64,000 bases of DNA from Leucaena leucocephala (GCA_037074615.1 CM073547.1:2480001-2544000), one strand, 5' to 3'; numbered from the stretch's first letter, positions 37,287 through 51,459 are shown. A program made the numbers and translations. Notes: generated from the sequence alone by a model not told the origin.

Positions 37287-39582
37287 AACATCCTCCCTTC
37301 CCCACCTTTTCTAACATTTCTCCCCATTTTTTAATATTCCATAATTTAAATCGTTATCTAATAATTCCTCTAAACAAATCTCATTCGTCAATTCTCCCTT
37401 ACCATCATATTTTAAGAATTTCACTTGCACTGCACAGCATAAAGTTTGTGGTGGGATGATTATATAGCACGAAGTTTTAAGTAAATCACACTGAATACTA
37501 TATTAAAAATAGAGCCATAGGAATATAAATTAATGGCAACAACTATTTGAATTAAAAAAGAAATTGATCTTCATGAATTATCTGTAAATAAATGATTAAA
37601 AAATTAATTAGTGGTATAAAATTTGGCCCAAATATTTTAGTTTGGATTTTCCAAAAATCATACACATTGTTACAACTAAAAAAAATAAAAGGAACAATAT
37701 TTTATACCATCCTTACAAAAATTGTGACTAGTTAATTATTAATAAATAATAAATTAAAAGAAAAAGGGAAAAGAGAGGGGGTGAAACAGGTGAGGAAAGG
37801 GCCCACCCACCCCTCGGATCTGCTTCCCCGGGAACCTTGTTGACTCTTTACTCCTGGGTCCCACCCCCTCTTCTCCTTTCCTTCCTTTTCCTTCTTTCCC
37901 CATTTTCTATTATTTTTTGTATTTTAATTATTCACATCACAATCAATTTTTTTTTTCAAAAAAAAAAAACACCTATAACAAAATTTATTATTAATAAAAT
38001 ATCTAAAATTTGTTAAAAGTTCTTGTGTAACCTATATTTATTGGGTATAATTTATTTTTAATTATGTATAAACTATGTTTAAGTGACTATATATCTTTTT
38101 TTTACTTAATTTAATTTCTTTCATGTGCAAATAATTATTACCTATGTGTATGGTGACATTTCAACTATATATATACATTATTGTGCCCATAATATTAAAA
38201 CTACGTCGTCCTCTTTTGCCAATGACTTGGAACAAAACAATACTATTACATAGAAATATATACTAAAATACCACACACACACACATATGTATATTAATTT
38301 ACTCCTATTCTCTTTTAATTTTTTAAAATTGATATCTCGAGCGGCATCCTAATTAATTTTTAATGAACTAATATTACAAAACCAGGTGTTAATCCAAGAA
38401 TCAAACAAGTTAATAAATGGTAATGACTCATAACCACTACCGATAGAAACAACTTAACAGACACCTACGTTAGACTATAAACACACACAAAATTAATTAT
38501 CTGTTTTTGTCATCACTTTGACAAACGAAGCAGTGAAGCATATTATAATACTATGCATGATGTGATATATTTTTCTCCTATGAATAGTAACTAATTAATT
38601 CCCTATAAAGTTAAAATTATTCCCACAAAACCTCCAAGGCAAAGTGTTCTTATCAATCTTGTTAGTTCGTACGCACTTAAAGTGTTTTATTTTTACTATA
38701 TATATCACTTGGCACACTTTTTATTTGATTATTATTTAAGCATTTTTACGTGTGAATGAATATAGATACATAAAAGAAAAACACAACATCATGATGTAAA
38801 ATCAATGTGGGAAAAGGTATTTGTATATTTCAGTCCAAGCATTGTCAAAAGGTGACAAGCAAGAGTACGGGGGAAAAAAATAGGGAAAGCATAATGATAA
38901 TGGCCTACACGAGAGAAAAAGAGATTAACTAATTAATTAATTAATTAATTAAGAAGTAAACAGAAATTATGCACACGGAGGTAATTATCTAATCCCTGTA
39001 CATACTACTTTTAATCTCTTTCCATGCAATTGAGGAACCAAAATTCAAATTCTTGCGACGTTCTACGTTGGCTTTTGGTCTCTTTAATGTCGTCTTTCAA
39101 TGCTACTTTTGGAAAAAAAGAAAAGAAAGATTAAAACGGGACCAGATTTGAGAGGAAAAAGGTGCTCCTTGGTGTGCCTTACCAAACAAAGAAAAACCCA
39201 AGGATTCCATGCACGAGCTTCCCTTTGTTTACCATTGACTAGTGAAGGAGGCTTTCTTTGAAACGAACACTTTCATTAATTGAACATGGCCCATCACAGT
39301 AAAAGCCAACGTCGGCTTAACTTTAACTATCTTTCTTCTTCTTCTTTTTTTATTACGTCAATGTTTTTAATGAAATCGTTACAGACCGTGGAATTGGTAC
39401 CACATGGGAGTGGAGAGTGTAACACTATTATTAATTCTCATTTATGGTGATCAACTGCTTTCCCTGCCATAGTTAATTCGTCATTTGACAGATTGTTCAG
39501 AGAGAATAAATTTTAGTTTCAATTTTCAATTTTGATTAAAATTGAAAAAGCTTCACAAACGAAAGTTTCAAATTATGACTAT

Positions 39583-40130
39583 AAACCATTTGGATAAAAG
39601 TTTGTAAAAAAAATTATAAAAAAAGAATTTTTAGATAGCTTTTAAAAAATAACTTTTGAAAAAGAGTATGAAAAATAAATGGTTATGAATAAATAATTAT
39701 TTTGATAGTTATTATCGGATTTTTATAATTAAAAATTTATTAGAAATAACATAATTTTATTAAAAATAAGAAAGATGAGAGAAGAAAGAGGGTGAAGAAA
39801 AAAGAGAGAAAGAGAGAGGGAGAGGGAGAGGGTGAAGAAAATAGAAGAGAGAAAGTGGAGAAGAAAGAAGACAAATGATAGAAAATAAAGAGGAGAAAGG
39901 AAATATAGTATAAAAAAATAAAGATAAAATAATAATTAGATAGTTTATAAATTTTTTTATTGTTCTAGAAATTAGTCTCAATAATTTCTCTAAAATATTA
40001 ATTTTAAATTATAATTTGATCTAAAAGAATTTTTAAACAAATACAATTATTTATTTTAAATTTTTTTAAAATTAAAGTTTGACTAAAAACCTTTTTAAAT
40101 CTATAATTTACATAGTTTTCGAACACACTG
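39583..40130 (-). mobile_element. MITE-like element, family 1 copy C
   Basis: The family core lies on the minus strand at 39926-39970 and a GA-rich tract at 39770-39900 mirrors the CT-rich tract of copies A and B. Ends (ACCATTTGGATAAAAG and TTTTCGAACACAC) retain only part of the terminal repeat. Inverted relative to copies A and B. Confidence 0.6.
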
Positions 40131-43100
40131 TATATAATACAATGATCACGTTATAAGAGATACAACCATATTCACGGGATTGATCGGCCGGCGATAATTA
40201 CGACCATGAAGATGAACTTTCAAACAGTGTGTGTATTAAGGTCTTGCCGTTCGTGCATGAGAGATGAAGGTGGTCGAAATCAGAGATGTTAATTAATTTC
40301 TGCTTTCATATATACTTGCGGCGCCCAAAGAAAATGGAAGAGAACAATTAAAACAAAAGGCAGAGAGAGAGAGAGAGAGATGTAACTTTTTGCAAAAGCT
40401 AGCGAAAATGAAACTCTTAATTAAGGTAACGAAAAAAGCCTCCATTGTCTTGTTAACAAAACCGCAGGTTTAGAACGTGGTTTACTAGATTAATTCCCTT
40501 TCTGAGATATATCTGCTTCTTATAACTGTGTATCCTGGGAATTAAGCTTATTCAGTTTCAAAGCACAAGTTCTAACGATCACATCCCAGCAGCCGCGGCC
40601 TGAAGATGGTGAACAATCTTATTGATGTAAACCTTATAATTATGAATTATGATGCATTTAAAAGTTCATATGGATATCACAGCTTGATTGATTCATTTTT
40701 TTTTATTGTTATTGTTTGATAACTTTCTTAAAACATCATTTTCACATTCGTATGTATACTTATCATCGGAGTCGGTATTTTGTTTTCAAATTATGTACGC
40801 AACTCCGTCTCTTGGAGCCATTATTGTCGGTAATATTATAGGCAGCAGCACGCCTTTCTCCTCTGTTTTCTTAATATTTTTATTACTAAACGAGATTATT
40901 TGCAAAAATTAGAGTTTTTATATATTTATTGGAGGAGATAAAAATACTTTACACTTAAGTCTTAAAAGGGATTATGCTATTAATAACAAAAAAAAAAAAA
41001 TAGAGCCTTTTATAATCTTTTTAGCTAAACAAAAGGTGAATACATTTTTCATCAATATCAATAGCTAATTGCTTAGTATTTATGCAATTATTTTTGTTAA
41101 ATTCTAAGTACTAATTAGTATACTGATGATAAAAATAATTAAAAAATAGTAAATAATATACTTTTTGTTAATTTTGAAGTAAACTACATGAGACAGATTG
41201 CAATTATACTTTTCCCCTTCGTCATGACGTATTTCTTCATGTGGGGTTACCTAGTTTAGTCAACAAATGCAGGTAATATCTAGAAATTTCAAAACTCATA
41301 GACATTGATAAAATTCAGAAAAAAAGAAGAAGAAGAAAGAGAGTCAATTGAAGACAAACACTTGCATTACGCTATTTATTTGTTTATAAATATACTTTTC
41401 TTTCGTTATTATTCAGTCCCTACCTCACCGTCAGATCAAGAAATTAACCTGAAATGGAAAATGAAGGTTACGGATGTAATCCAAGATTTTTCAAAGTAAA
41501 TGACACAGACTAATGGAGTTTTTAAATAAATAGAGAGGTTACCATTATTTTAACACTTAATTTATTTGAATTATTGGAGATGGACCCGTTTAACAAAAGG
41601 ACATAATCAATGGCACCACAAGAGGGGACCTAGACCTTTGAATGAGAGAGAGAGAGAGAAGAAGAAGAAGAAAAAGGGTTTAGGGTTGACTGGGATTTAC
41701 GTTGACCAGAGGATCCTACCCCACGTGGCTTACTTGCATGACGTAGAATTTTGGGATTATAGAAAGAGGTTAGGTTGAGAAACTAAACCAAGTGAGCCAC
41801 TGAACGGCATAGTTACAGCTTGCGTTGCGTACGCTCTCAAGCTTCTCACAGATACTTTTCACATTGAAATTCATGAGTTATTATTTTGTGACTTTGCGAA
41901 TGCGTGGGGAACCGACAAGTCGTATATGGGCCTTCTCTTTTGTCGTTTCAACAACTCTTCGTAGTTTCTGCCTTTGTTTAATGACGCCCTTCAAACCTAT
42001 TTCTTTTAATTTAAAACCTTAACATTAGTGTAAATAAATTAAACCTCCCTAATCAGGGGTTAGCGAAAGTCACCTGCGTATATATTTGGGCATATCAAAC
42101 CAAAATTTCTTCACTTTTCCTTTTCTCTGGTTATCCCCCCTCTTCCACTTCTTCCAAGGCATGTGTATGCGTTTAAGAGAAAATTCAATTTTCAATATTC
42201 TTTTTACAAAAAAATTATATTTTAAAAATTTCTTAGAGAGTTACCCTCTTTAATTGGGTTTAAAAAATACTTAAATTTAAGTCAATAAAAATAATTATTA
42301 AATTGTACCAGCTAAATTTAGAGAAAAAATTTAATTCTTTATAACGTGCCAAATTAATATTTGAATTTATATTAAAAAAATACTTATATTTAATATATAA
42401 TAGTACTATAATTATCTTCAATAGAATGATATTTATGTATTAAAAAAAACAGCTATTAGGTTTCTAACCTGCTATATAAAAGAAAATACATTTATGGTCT
42501 CAAACATTAATTGTATTTTAAATGAAAGTTCTATGAAATTAGAATTATTTCTAACAGCTAAATTAACTTGTTAAGGTTTAAAAATCTATCGTTAATTTTT
42601 AGTGAAGTTATAGTTTCAAATAATTTGATTGTAATTAAAAAGGTCTGTGAAATGCTGAAAAGATTAATATTTACTATAAATAATTATATGGTAAAAAATT
42701 CGTAATTAAATAAATTTTAACGTCCACGCCTTCAGATGTAATTAAATAAATTTTAGAGTATTAGATGGTGTGTCACCTCTGATTTTGTTTTATCCTCTGG
42801 CTCCTTACAGTCTTTCTTTGTTAATGTTATCTTTTTCGTTTAGAGTGCATCATAAAAAATAAATTAAAAGATTAATAAAACTGGCATAATTACATGCGTA
42901 CACAAAACTGTGAAAGCTACAAGAATTATATAAATATCTGCTTTTCTTCGTTGTGTTTTATTTTTCTTATTTGATGGTGCCATCTGTGTTGTATTGTTGT
43001 ATTTCAATTTCCAAGCAAGCAAGAATGGAAAACCGTAGATGAAAACAACATGCTGAAAACTACTAAAATTAATTTCTTTCATAAAGTCAAAGGAAAAATT

Positions 43101-43452
43101 TATAGGCAACGAAAAATTGGGACCAGATACATATGGACATCATATTTATATTCGATATTTCTGTGGAAATTGAATTGTACTACACAGTAGTACAAATGGG
43201 AAGATGTGCCTCTTTTTTCTCATTTCAATTCAACTAAATAGTTATCATCATATTAATGTTATTGTAGTATATGTCTAAGTAAATGGATAAATAATCAGGT
43301 TCTTTAAATATGATACCTTAAATTTAAATTAAAAAGTTATATGAAAAATATTTTATTAAGAGAAGTTAAACTAATTTTAATAATCTCTATATCTTAAAAT
43401 GATTAGTCTCTAATTATTAATAAGGATATCACCTGTTCTTTTCTTTTGTTTT

Positions 43453-43453
<1 letters not shown>

Positions 43454-43488
<35 letters not shown>
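43454..43488. repeat. (AT)n microsatellite
   Basis: About 17 uninterrupted AT units. Confidence 0.9.
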
Positions 43489-44819
43489 CAATTATGTAGC
43501 ATATGATATCACTGAGTTATACATAACGATCGACATTCATGAGAGAATGGAAAACAAAGTTCAAAGAATCAACCGTGTATGCGTGTGTGTGAGAGAGAGA
43601 GGCTTGGATATTCTTATTTCGGTTCCAACTTGGAAAACTAGTGGCGATTGCTTTCAACCCAACGAGGTATTGGAAAATCTCAGAGGGACCAATTACGTTT
43701 GGAAATCTAAAAGAAGAGATGCATGGAAAGTAAAAGTATTTTTGCGAAAAATTTCTCTAAATTTTGTCGGAAGCAGAATGAAGTTGTAGAGTTCAAATAT
43801 GGCGATCCCTTACAAGACCATCCACTGAATTAGGAATTTCAAATGTTAGATATGAACGGATAAAATAGAAGATAAGAAACAACTGCTTTTATAGTTTTAT
43901 GGATTATGACCAGCAATGATAGGATAGAGAACGCCATATGGGATACATACGATATATCTCCTTATCATCATCGGTCATGTTCTCAACAATTAATTCCCAC
44001 AAATCGTTTTATCATTATCGGCTTTAAAATTTGGGTACCCAACGTGGAAACCCCTCCTACTTAGCTCAACTCCATTAATTACTTTCATTTTTTTTAACTA
44101 TAGTTATTTAAATAGATTAGATTAGTATCGCTTAAGAAGAAGTTAGACTTTATCCTATCCTTAGATCATGAATGAGTCTAACTATTTTTTAAAAAATTTT
44201 ATACAAAAAAAAGGATCAAATTGTGGTATATCTATTACATAAACTTAAGATATTGCGTTTAAATGTTTAAAACTCTTTATACTAAGGTACTTCCACTAAC
44301 TTTTTTTTTTTTACAAAAATATTTAGGTGAGTTTAATACCGATCTCCCATAAAATTAGGGTTGAGTTTATAGAGCATTTATATAGGACTTATAAGATCAC
44401 CTATTAAAAAATTCTCACAATAATAATAAAAATTAAACTAGTATTTTTATAGAATAAAAATTTATTTTTTATCATATATATTAACTCACCTAGTAACTTA
44501 ATATAGAATAATATTAGAAGCCCAGACGTACGGACGTAGGCCTTACATGATTTTGTTTTTGTACAAAGAAAGTTTCCATTCAAATATTTATGATTGGGCT
44601 CTTGGCTTGCACTTCAGAGATTACTTCATTTAAATATGGGATTGGATTATAGTTTAATTAGTTATTTTAATTTTAGACTCCGCTCTCTCTTGTATCAAAA
44701 AAAATATGGGATTGGACCAATGTATCCAGCACAACAAAGCATTGGGCTAGTCGCCTTCTCTTCATTTTCCACAAACACATGTTACCTAATGTTCAACTCC
44801 GATATAAAAAATTAATAGA

Positions 44820-44950
44820 GATTTATTTGAGTAATAAGTATCTTAATATCATTTAAGTGAGATTTTAAATTTAAACCTTAGCGTATACAGAAAATTCTCA
44901 TTGGGAGACTCACCCATCTTAGCCAAGTGCACGACGCGAGTCAGATTTAA
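44820..44950 (-). repeat. Dispersed repeat 2, inverted copy
   Basis: On the minus strand it reads GGTGAGTCTCCCAATGAG followed by AATTTTCTGTATACGCTAAG, matching the segments at 12825 and 13620 in order and spacing. Confidence 0.55.
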
Positions 44951-46021
44951 ATGTAATCGGGGCAAAACAAACTCTAATAAATTGGATGGGTAACTAAAAA
45001 AAATTTCAATATAAAAATAACTAGATTTATAAGAAAAATATTAATGTGGAAGAAACCAGTATTTTTCTAAAAAAATTTATATAAAAAAATATTAATATAT
45101 AAATTTAAAATATTAGTTGGCAAAAAAATCTAAAATATCAAAACTCCAACAAACATTTGACCTCTTCAATCAATGAAGTCTTATGCTCCAATTTTATGGT
45201 AAAAATATCTAGAGAATTATCTTTGATTTCACTATAAACTACCCAGCAATACCAAATAATAAATAATTGCAAAAAATGCCACCTAAAATTTAATTTGAAA
45301 TTATTAGGAGAATACCACTTAAGTCTCACAAGAGAAAATTAATGACAGTTAAATCCGTATAATTTTTAAATGAATTATAAAACAATAACTTATCTACAAT
45401 TCAAACTCTTAAGTTTGTAGTTATTTGAATCTTTATTTAAAACTTATTTTTTAAAAAATATTTGTTGAGACCTAACTGTTATATTAATTTCTTGTTTGTC
45501 ATTCTTCATATTATTAATTTATTTATCATTGCACCGAAAAACATTTACTAGTCGGTGTAGTTTAGTTTGTGTATAGTTTGTTGAGTAAGCAAAGTGTGGC
45601 CCAGCCCTTTCCAGATTCCAGAGAGAAGAGCTACAATATATTCCTAACCGCAACTTCACTTCACTCTTACCCTGTTCTGTCTTAGTCTTCCCCAAAACAA
45701 AATAAAATCGGAATATGAAGTCCTCACTAATCATGAACTTTCGACTCGGTTCCCTAATTCGCTTTACTCTCAATATTCTGTCCCCAGCTTCAGAACCCAG
45801 AAAGCAAAAGCAACATCTAAAGAGAAACAAGCCATGCATTAAAGCAAGCAAAAGCCAACAAAAGCAAAACGCTTAGGCAGATTCCTTCTTTCTTTATTGG
45901 CTCTTTTACACTTCACTTTACTTACTCCTTCCTCTGCCTATGATTCAAAACGCATTTAATTTTCTCTTCTCTTGTCTCCCTCCTGGATTTTCTTCTTCAA
46001 ACCCCCAACCCCATTCCCAAA

Positions 46022-47202
46022 ATGATATCTTTCATCACTCAGCTCACACTTTTGTCATCATTCTTCTTCACCTTCGCAACACCTCAATCCAGCACTTGCA
46101 GAACCTCTTGTGGTGGAATTCCCATTAACTACCCTTTCGGCATCGACGATGGATGTGGAAGCCCATATTACAGACACATTCTGGTTTGCTCCGATTCTGG
46201 GAAACTCGAGCTAAGAACCCCATCTGGCAGATACCCAGTTCGTAACTTGAGCTATTCTGATCCACACGTTCTGGTCTCAGATCCACTCATGTGGAGCTGT
46301 GAAGATGGTGAGCATTTTCGACCCACTAGGCCATTTAGCTTAGACACAAGCACCCATTTCAAGCTTTCCACACAAAACGAATACTTATTCTTCAATTGCA
46401 GTGAAGATCATGTGATCATGGAACCAAAGCCTGCATTCTGTGAGCATTTCCCTGAGCATTGTGATTCTTCCTGTGATAGTGCTAGCTATCTTTGTAGGCA
46501 CCTTCCTGGGTGTGCTTTTGCTTTAAGTGCGAGTTCTTGCTGTTCTTACTATCCAAAAGCCACTGAATCTTTGAGGTTGATGCTTAAGTATTGTACCGGT
46601 TATACTACTGTGTATTGGAGAAATGTGGGTGCTCCTCAACCGTATGATCAAGTGCCTGAGTATGGAATCAGAGTTGATTTTGATATACCAGTCACCACTA
46701 GATGCCTTCAATGTCAGGATCCCATGAAAGGAGGTGGAATTTGTGGGTTTGATACACAGACCCAGAATTTCTTGTGCCTCTGCAAGGGTGGAAATTCCAC
46801 CACCCATTGCAAAGGTACTACAAACCAATTCCTCTGTTTTCTTAATTTGTGAGTATATTGTTTTGTTTGTGCACACCTCAATAGATTGGAAATTCAATAA
46901 CATTGATTGAGTGGATTTTTGTGTGGCAGATCATGACATTGCAAGGCAGAATAAGATGGTTCATGTGATTGCAGGTAAAAGAAATGAAACTGTGAGAATA
47001 GATGGGGAATTTAAGTAGAGGATTATGCATGTGAGTCTAATTTGTGGTTTTGTCTGTTGAAATTATGGATTCAGGGACAGTTAGTGGGGTTTCAGCTGCA
47101 GGGGCATTTGGAGTTGGAGCTGCAATTTGGTACTTGAAGAAAGTGAGAGCCAAAGTACCTGTAACTTGTGGAGTTCAAAGCAATGAGAACAGGCTTTTCT
47201 GA
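46022..47202 (+). CDS. Wall-associated receptor kinase galacturonan-binding domain protein, kinase-less
   Basis: Three exons (46022-46814, 46930-46974, 47075-47202) join in frame to 321 residues. A signal peptide (ITQLTLLSSFFFTFATPQ) precedes a Cys-rich ectodomain beginning CRTSCGGIPINYPFGIDDGC, the hallmark of the GUB_WAK_bind domain. A second Cys-rich part, with CLQCQDPMKGGGICGFD, FLCLCKGG and N-glycosylation sites such as NCS, follows. A Gly/Ala-rich hydrophobic segment near the C-terminus (VSGVSAAGAFGVGAAIWYL) and basic KKVRAK look like a single membrane anchor with a short tail. No kinase domain follows, so the protein would bind pectin at the cell surface without its own kinase. Arabidopsis At3g17350-type proteins have this layout. 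Role unknown; co-receptor or decoy action is inference. Confidence 0.88.
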
Positions 47203-47674
47203 ATATGGACCAACCAAACGCTGAGAATCATAAACATATAATCATATACCTTCTTTCATTTAGTTTTTTGATTGAGCTATATATATATACAACACTTATG
47301 TACGTAGGGTCCATTATATTGTTTCTTATGGAGTTTCTTCCCAAGTTTCCTCACTTTCTGATTGGCATCTTTGTTACTCTAATGGTGATGCTTGTTATTT
47401 TCTCTCTGTCTATTGAAAAGAGAAGACTCTGTCGAACAATATCTTTCACATTTATATCAACAACTTCATTTTCTCAAGAAAAACGTAAGCCACTATCACA
47501 ACTCACAAGACCTAGTCTTCTGCAAAGCAGGTTATAGGCTTGTCTTATACAAAATCCTCTAAACATATCATTGCAGGGGAAGTTGGCCCTTCTAACTATA
47601 ATATGTAGGTCTCTCCCTACCTCTAAAATTAGCAAAAGATAAAAGAGAGACGCAAATATAGGAGGCCAAATTAC
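47203..47674. other. Spacer between convergent genes
   Basis: The 3' flank of the WAK-like gene faces the 3' end of the broken pectate lyase. A short (TA)n lies at about 47279-47288. Nothing else is recognised. Confidence 0.5.
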
Positions 47675-49388
47675 TTAACAAGCTTTCCCAAGAATACAAG
47701 TGAGAGGACCAGCATGAAGGGTTATTAATGCAGGCACCAAGGATGCTGAAGCAGCAACAAAAGATTGAGCACTTGAATAATAAGGGGCACAACTTCCATA
47801 CCTAGATGGCACAAAATAGGCTTCATTCACAAATGCATCCTTGTATGTCCTCCATTTCCAATTCTTCCACTCTTTCTTCACTATCCTCTTGGTAACCTGT
47901 AAATAGTCAATAGCCTGTCATACTTGTAATCTTCTGCATTACTGGTTTATCACACAAGAATATGTAACGAGCACAAATTCTTAAGAGAACTACACTCTAA
48001 AAGTTAACTTATAGAATTGGAGAACCCAATGCCTTATAAAGTCTTGTTTACAAGGTCACCCTCCCAATATAGAACTCATGACAGAATATTTAGTATAATG
48101 CAATGAATTTAGGTTTAAATGACTATCTAATGTTCTTTCATACCCACAAACAAGTTTATATACCTGTTTCCCATTGAGGTTACTTGGAGCTATATAGTAG
48201 TTCCTTTCACTCAGAATGGTTGGATCTGCACTGCCACCAATGGCATACATCTTCCAGCCATCATATCTGTTGTTGACCACATGCGCGTACCCAAATCTCA
48301 CCCTTCACAAGTTCATCACTACGTCAATATGTATAAACTCTCTTCAACTGGTTCTAGACTCAAGAAACTACGATTATTTCTCTAATTACCTCGGCAATCC
48401 TTTCATCTAGGCCGCTAGCAAAATGGTTGAAAGCTATTATCACTTTCATTATTTTATCTGCTTGGTATTTATCGCTATGTCCTAACAGCATCACCTGCAG
48501 AAACATGAGTTCAGTCAATTTCAAAGGTATCAATGAGAGAGGAAAAGAAACTGAGGTATATATTCACTTTATCGTGCTGTGTGAAGTAATTGTTAGAAAT
48601 GGTGATGGAAGTTGAGGCGTGAATAATATCAATGAGACCGTCGGCACAACGAGCAAGGAAACAATGGTCAACCCAAAAATTTAAAGAACCAAACATGCTA
48701 ATGGCATCTCCATCTGAACCTAGACGATGTCCTACATGATCACTGCTGCTTCTCACAACCCCAGCTTTTCCTGCTCGATCGTGCAAAACAAGCCAACTCA
48801 TGATTAAACGAATAAGATCAATTAAAATTAAACTATGAGACACAAAAGGAATAAATTATCGTAATACACTTCCTGAATTATTACCTGGTTTACAATCGTG
48901 GATGATAATTCCATGTATAATGAGGCGATTAACAGCTTGAATGGTAATGCAGGGTCCACAAGCAATCTCCACTTTGGCTCCTCTACCATCAATTGTCTTG
49001 TAGCTATTCACTATAAGCTCGTTCTTTAGACTAATAACCATGTCCGTGGCGAATGTTATCCAAAGAGGCCGTGTTTGGATCACACCATAACGAAGTGTGC
49101 CTGATTTAGGGTTGACAGGGTCATCGGAGGCATCAGTAACCTCATATATAGCTCCATACTTACCTCCAGTGGCATCTTTGCCAAACCCAACAGTACAGCA
49201 TAATCAGCTAGGGTTTGGCGATACGATGGCCAGTTTAAGTTGGATCTCCAGCAAGAATCTATGGTGTTGAGGATGAGGTTCTGAGGAGTTTTGGGAGTAG
49301 TGTAGGCATATGATGAGCTTATTGAAGCTATAAGTGATAGGGAAGATATTGCTGAGAGGAAGAAGCATAGTGGTGTGAAGGTGGCCAT
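47675..49388 (-). pseudogene. Pectate lyase (polysaccharide lyase 1), frameshifted copy
   Basis: Five exon-like blocks (48885-49388, 48568-48770, 48390-48494, 48164-48302, 47675-47896) align with the intact gene at 51460-53107. The start MATFTPLCFFLS and the final exon ending LGKAC are present. In exon 1, five extra bases (about 49192-49196, plus-strand AGTAC) shift the frame after QTLADYA; the expected VGFGKDA frame continues beyond. At the end of exon 3, about 48390-48398, one extra base relative to the paralogue shifts the frame before RFGYAHVVNN. Conserved catalytic-region motifs (WVDHCFLARC, ISNNYF) remain readable. Two independent frame breaks make a functional enzyme unlikely. Exon boundaries are otherwise preserved, suggesting fairly recent loss. 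Unusual editing or assembly error is the alternative. Confidence 0.85.
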
Positions 49389-51459
49389 GCTTGTGAGCTT
49401 GAGGCTCCATTATGGAATATTTGATGAATTTATAGGTGATTTTGCAGAGGTTGGTCCACTCAATTTTTGGGGTTGACTTCAGAAAAATGTTTTGGTCATT
49501 TGTTAATTTAGAATTTTGAACTCAAAAGTGGTTGAACGAGCTTATTGAGTTATTGGTTGACTTGTTGGTTATTATTAATTGATTGATTATGTTTATATAG
49601 CGTTATCTAGATAGAAGCACAAAGCTAGTTACACTACAAATTCGAATAAATTCTCCTGCACATAGCCTGTAACTACTAATTAACTACACATGCAGTGAAA
49701 GATTTGTTGATTGAAACTGTATATTGGCACGTATAATTTTCATCAATAGATCCAATATTATAAGTTTAACTCCTAAAAGATCAATTTAATGATATTTTAA
49801 TTCTCGACAAAATATTTTAAAAATGAGTTACGAATATCAATTTAATCAATTACAAATTCAGAAATCTCAATTAATTGAAAATAAGAAAATAAGTTTTAAA
49901 TGCAACTATTTGAATCGATATTTACGACTCAATTTTTTTTTTTATAAAAACAATCCTCACGACTTAACTATTGTTAAATCGATCTTTTTAAGACTTAAAT
50001 CTCATTTCCCCCAATGCATGTGTACAAATATTTTAAAATTAAACTCATATGAGGATATATAACAACGTACATGGGTGTAAGATTAGCATTAGACCTGTTT
50101 AATTAATACAGTGGGATTAAAATTACGCAGGACAAGAGGACCCCAGTGGGAAATAAATGAATGAATAAGCTGGAGAAGATTGGCGAAGGAATTAGGACAG
50201 ATATACGAAGACGAACAGAGGGAGGATACAGCAAAGGATGAAGGAGAGAGCTTTCGATTTAGTAATTATACACTATATATACGTAAAGAAATTGCATTTC
50301 AATACGTTTGAATATATCATGGACGTCATCTAGAAGGTGTATTTTTCTTTTTAAAAAATATACTAACAATTTAGCCTGCCAATAACTTTTTAAACCCATT
50401 TAATAATAAGCATTGATCCCACGTTTTTGATAGTGTTCAAATGAATCCCTATAAAAACATTTATATAAAAATTACGGATAAATTAGTTGTCCTTTTTCCA
50501 ACGTTACTGTTCTTATCCAAAATTATTCCGTCATTTTTAACTGATAAAGTGGTGAAATATGCAATCACTTGGAGTATATTCAATCCCTAAGAGTACCATT
50601 TTATTGTGACGGTTCACCTTATCTGATATTGATATCGCCTAGAATAAATGAGATTTTGCCCTACTTTTAAATTATAAGTGAACACAACTAATTTTTAAAA
50701 ATTTTTATATAAAAAAAGTATCATTTGTTTTTTTTAAAAAAAATTGTACTATTTATAAACTATAAATAGTATGACTTATTCCTCATATCTTCTATAACAC
50801 TCATTCCAGTCCTTATCACCTCTCAAGAACTAACAAGAACTAATGAGAGGTGATTAACTCATTCATTTTGTCTGGAAATGATTTTTTCTCCAATTTTATC
50901 TATATTTAAGAGTATAAAGAAACAGTACATTATGTTAAGTCTTTTACTAGTAAATTGTAATTAATAAGAATAATACCTAGGAAAAAAAGTTAATTAATGG
51001 CCCACCAAGGGATTTATATTATAGACCACCGATTCCTTCTAGGAGGCACCCAATAGGAACCCGATGGAGTACACAAACAAATATCTGGTTATAAAGATAT
51101 CTTAAATTTGCTTGATTTTAATTTGCATATAAATATTAGTAAGAGAAATATAAGCACACATTTAATATCTAAAAAGTGGCAAATTAAGTTCGTAAAACAT
51201 ATGACTATCCATTGCGTTTGAGCATTTTGCTGATCTCCCCAATAAGTGTCTGTAAATATTCTTCAGGAATGTATCCTCAAGAGTAGCATCATAAATCAAC
51301 TAGCTTTCCGCAAACAGGGTAAATAGCCGTGGAATACAAATGTCCTCGCAATTTTACTCTATGACTTTTTCCAAGATCCCATTTCGGGCTTCACAAAAAA
51401 AGAGAAAAAAAGAAAGATGAAAATGCATCAAGTAGAAAAGAGGCCAAATATATATAATT
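49389..51459. other. Spacer between the two pectate lyase copies
   Basis: The left end holds the promoter side of the broken copy; the right end is the 3' flank of the intact copy. The rest is AT-rich; an 80-codon frame at 49823-50062 has no recognisable feature and is not called. Confidence 0.5.

Larger units (their letters stand above)
37300..46021. other. Long AT-rich intergenic spacer
   Basis: No protein gene is supported. It contains an (AATT)n run near 38929-38951, MITE family 1 copy C at 39583-40130, (GA)n at 40363-40381 and 41647-41660, (AT)n at 43454-43488 and an inverted copy of dispersed repeat 2 at 44820-44950. A stretch at 41560-42020 is less AT-rich, with a CACGTG core near 41721, but has no coherent frame. 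The last 400 bp are the leader and promoter of the WAK-like gene. Confidence 0.5.
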
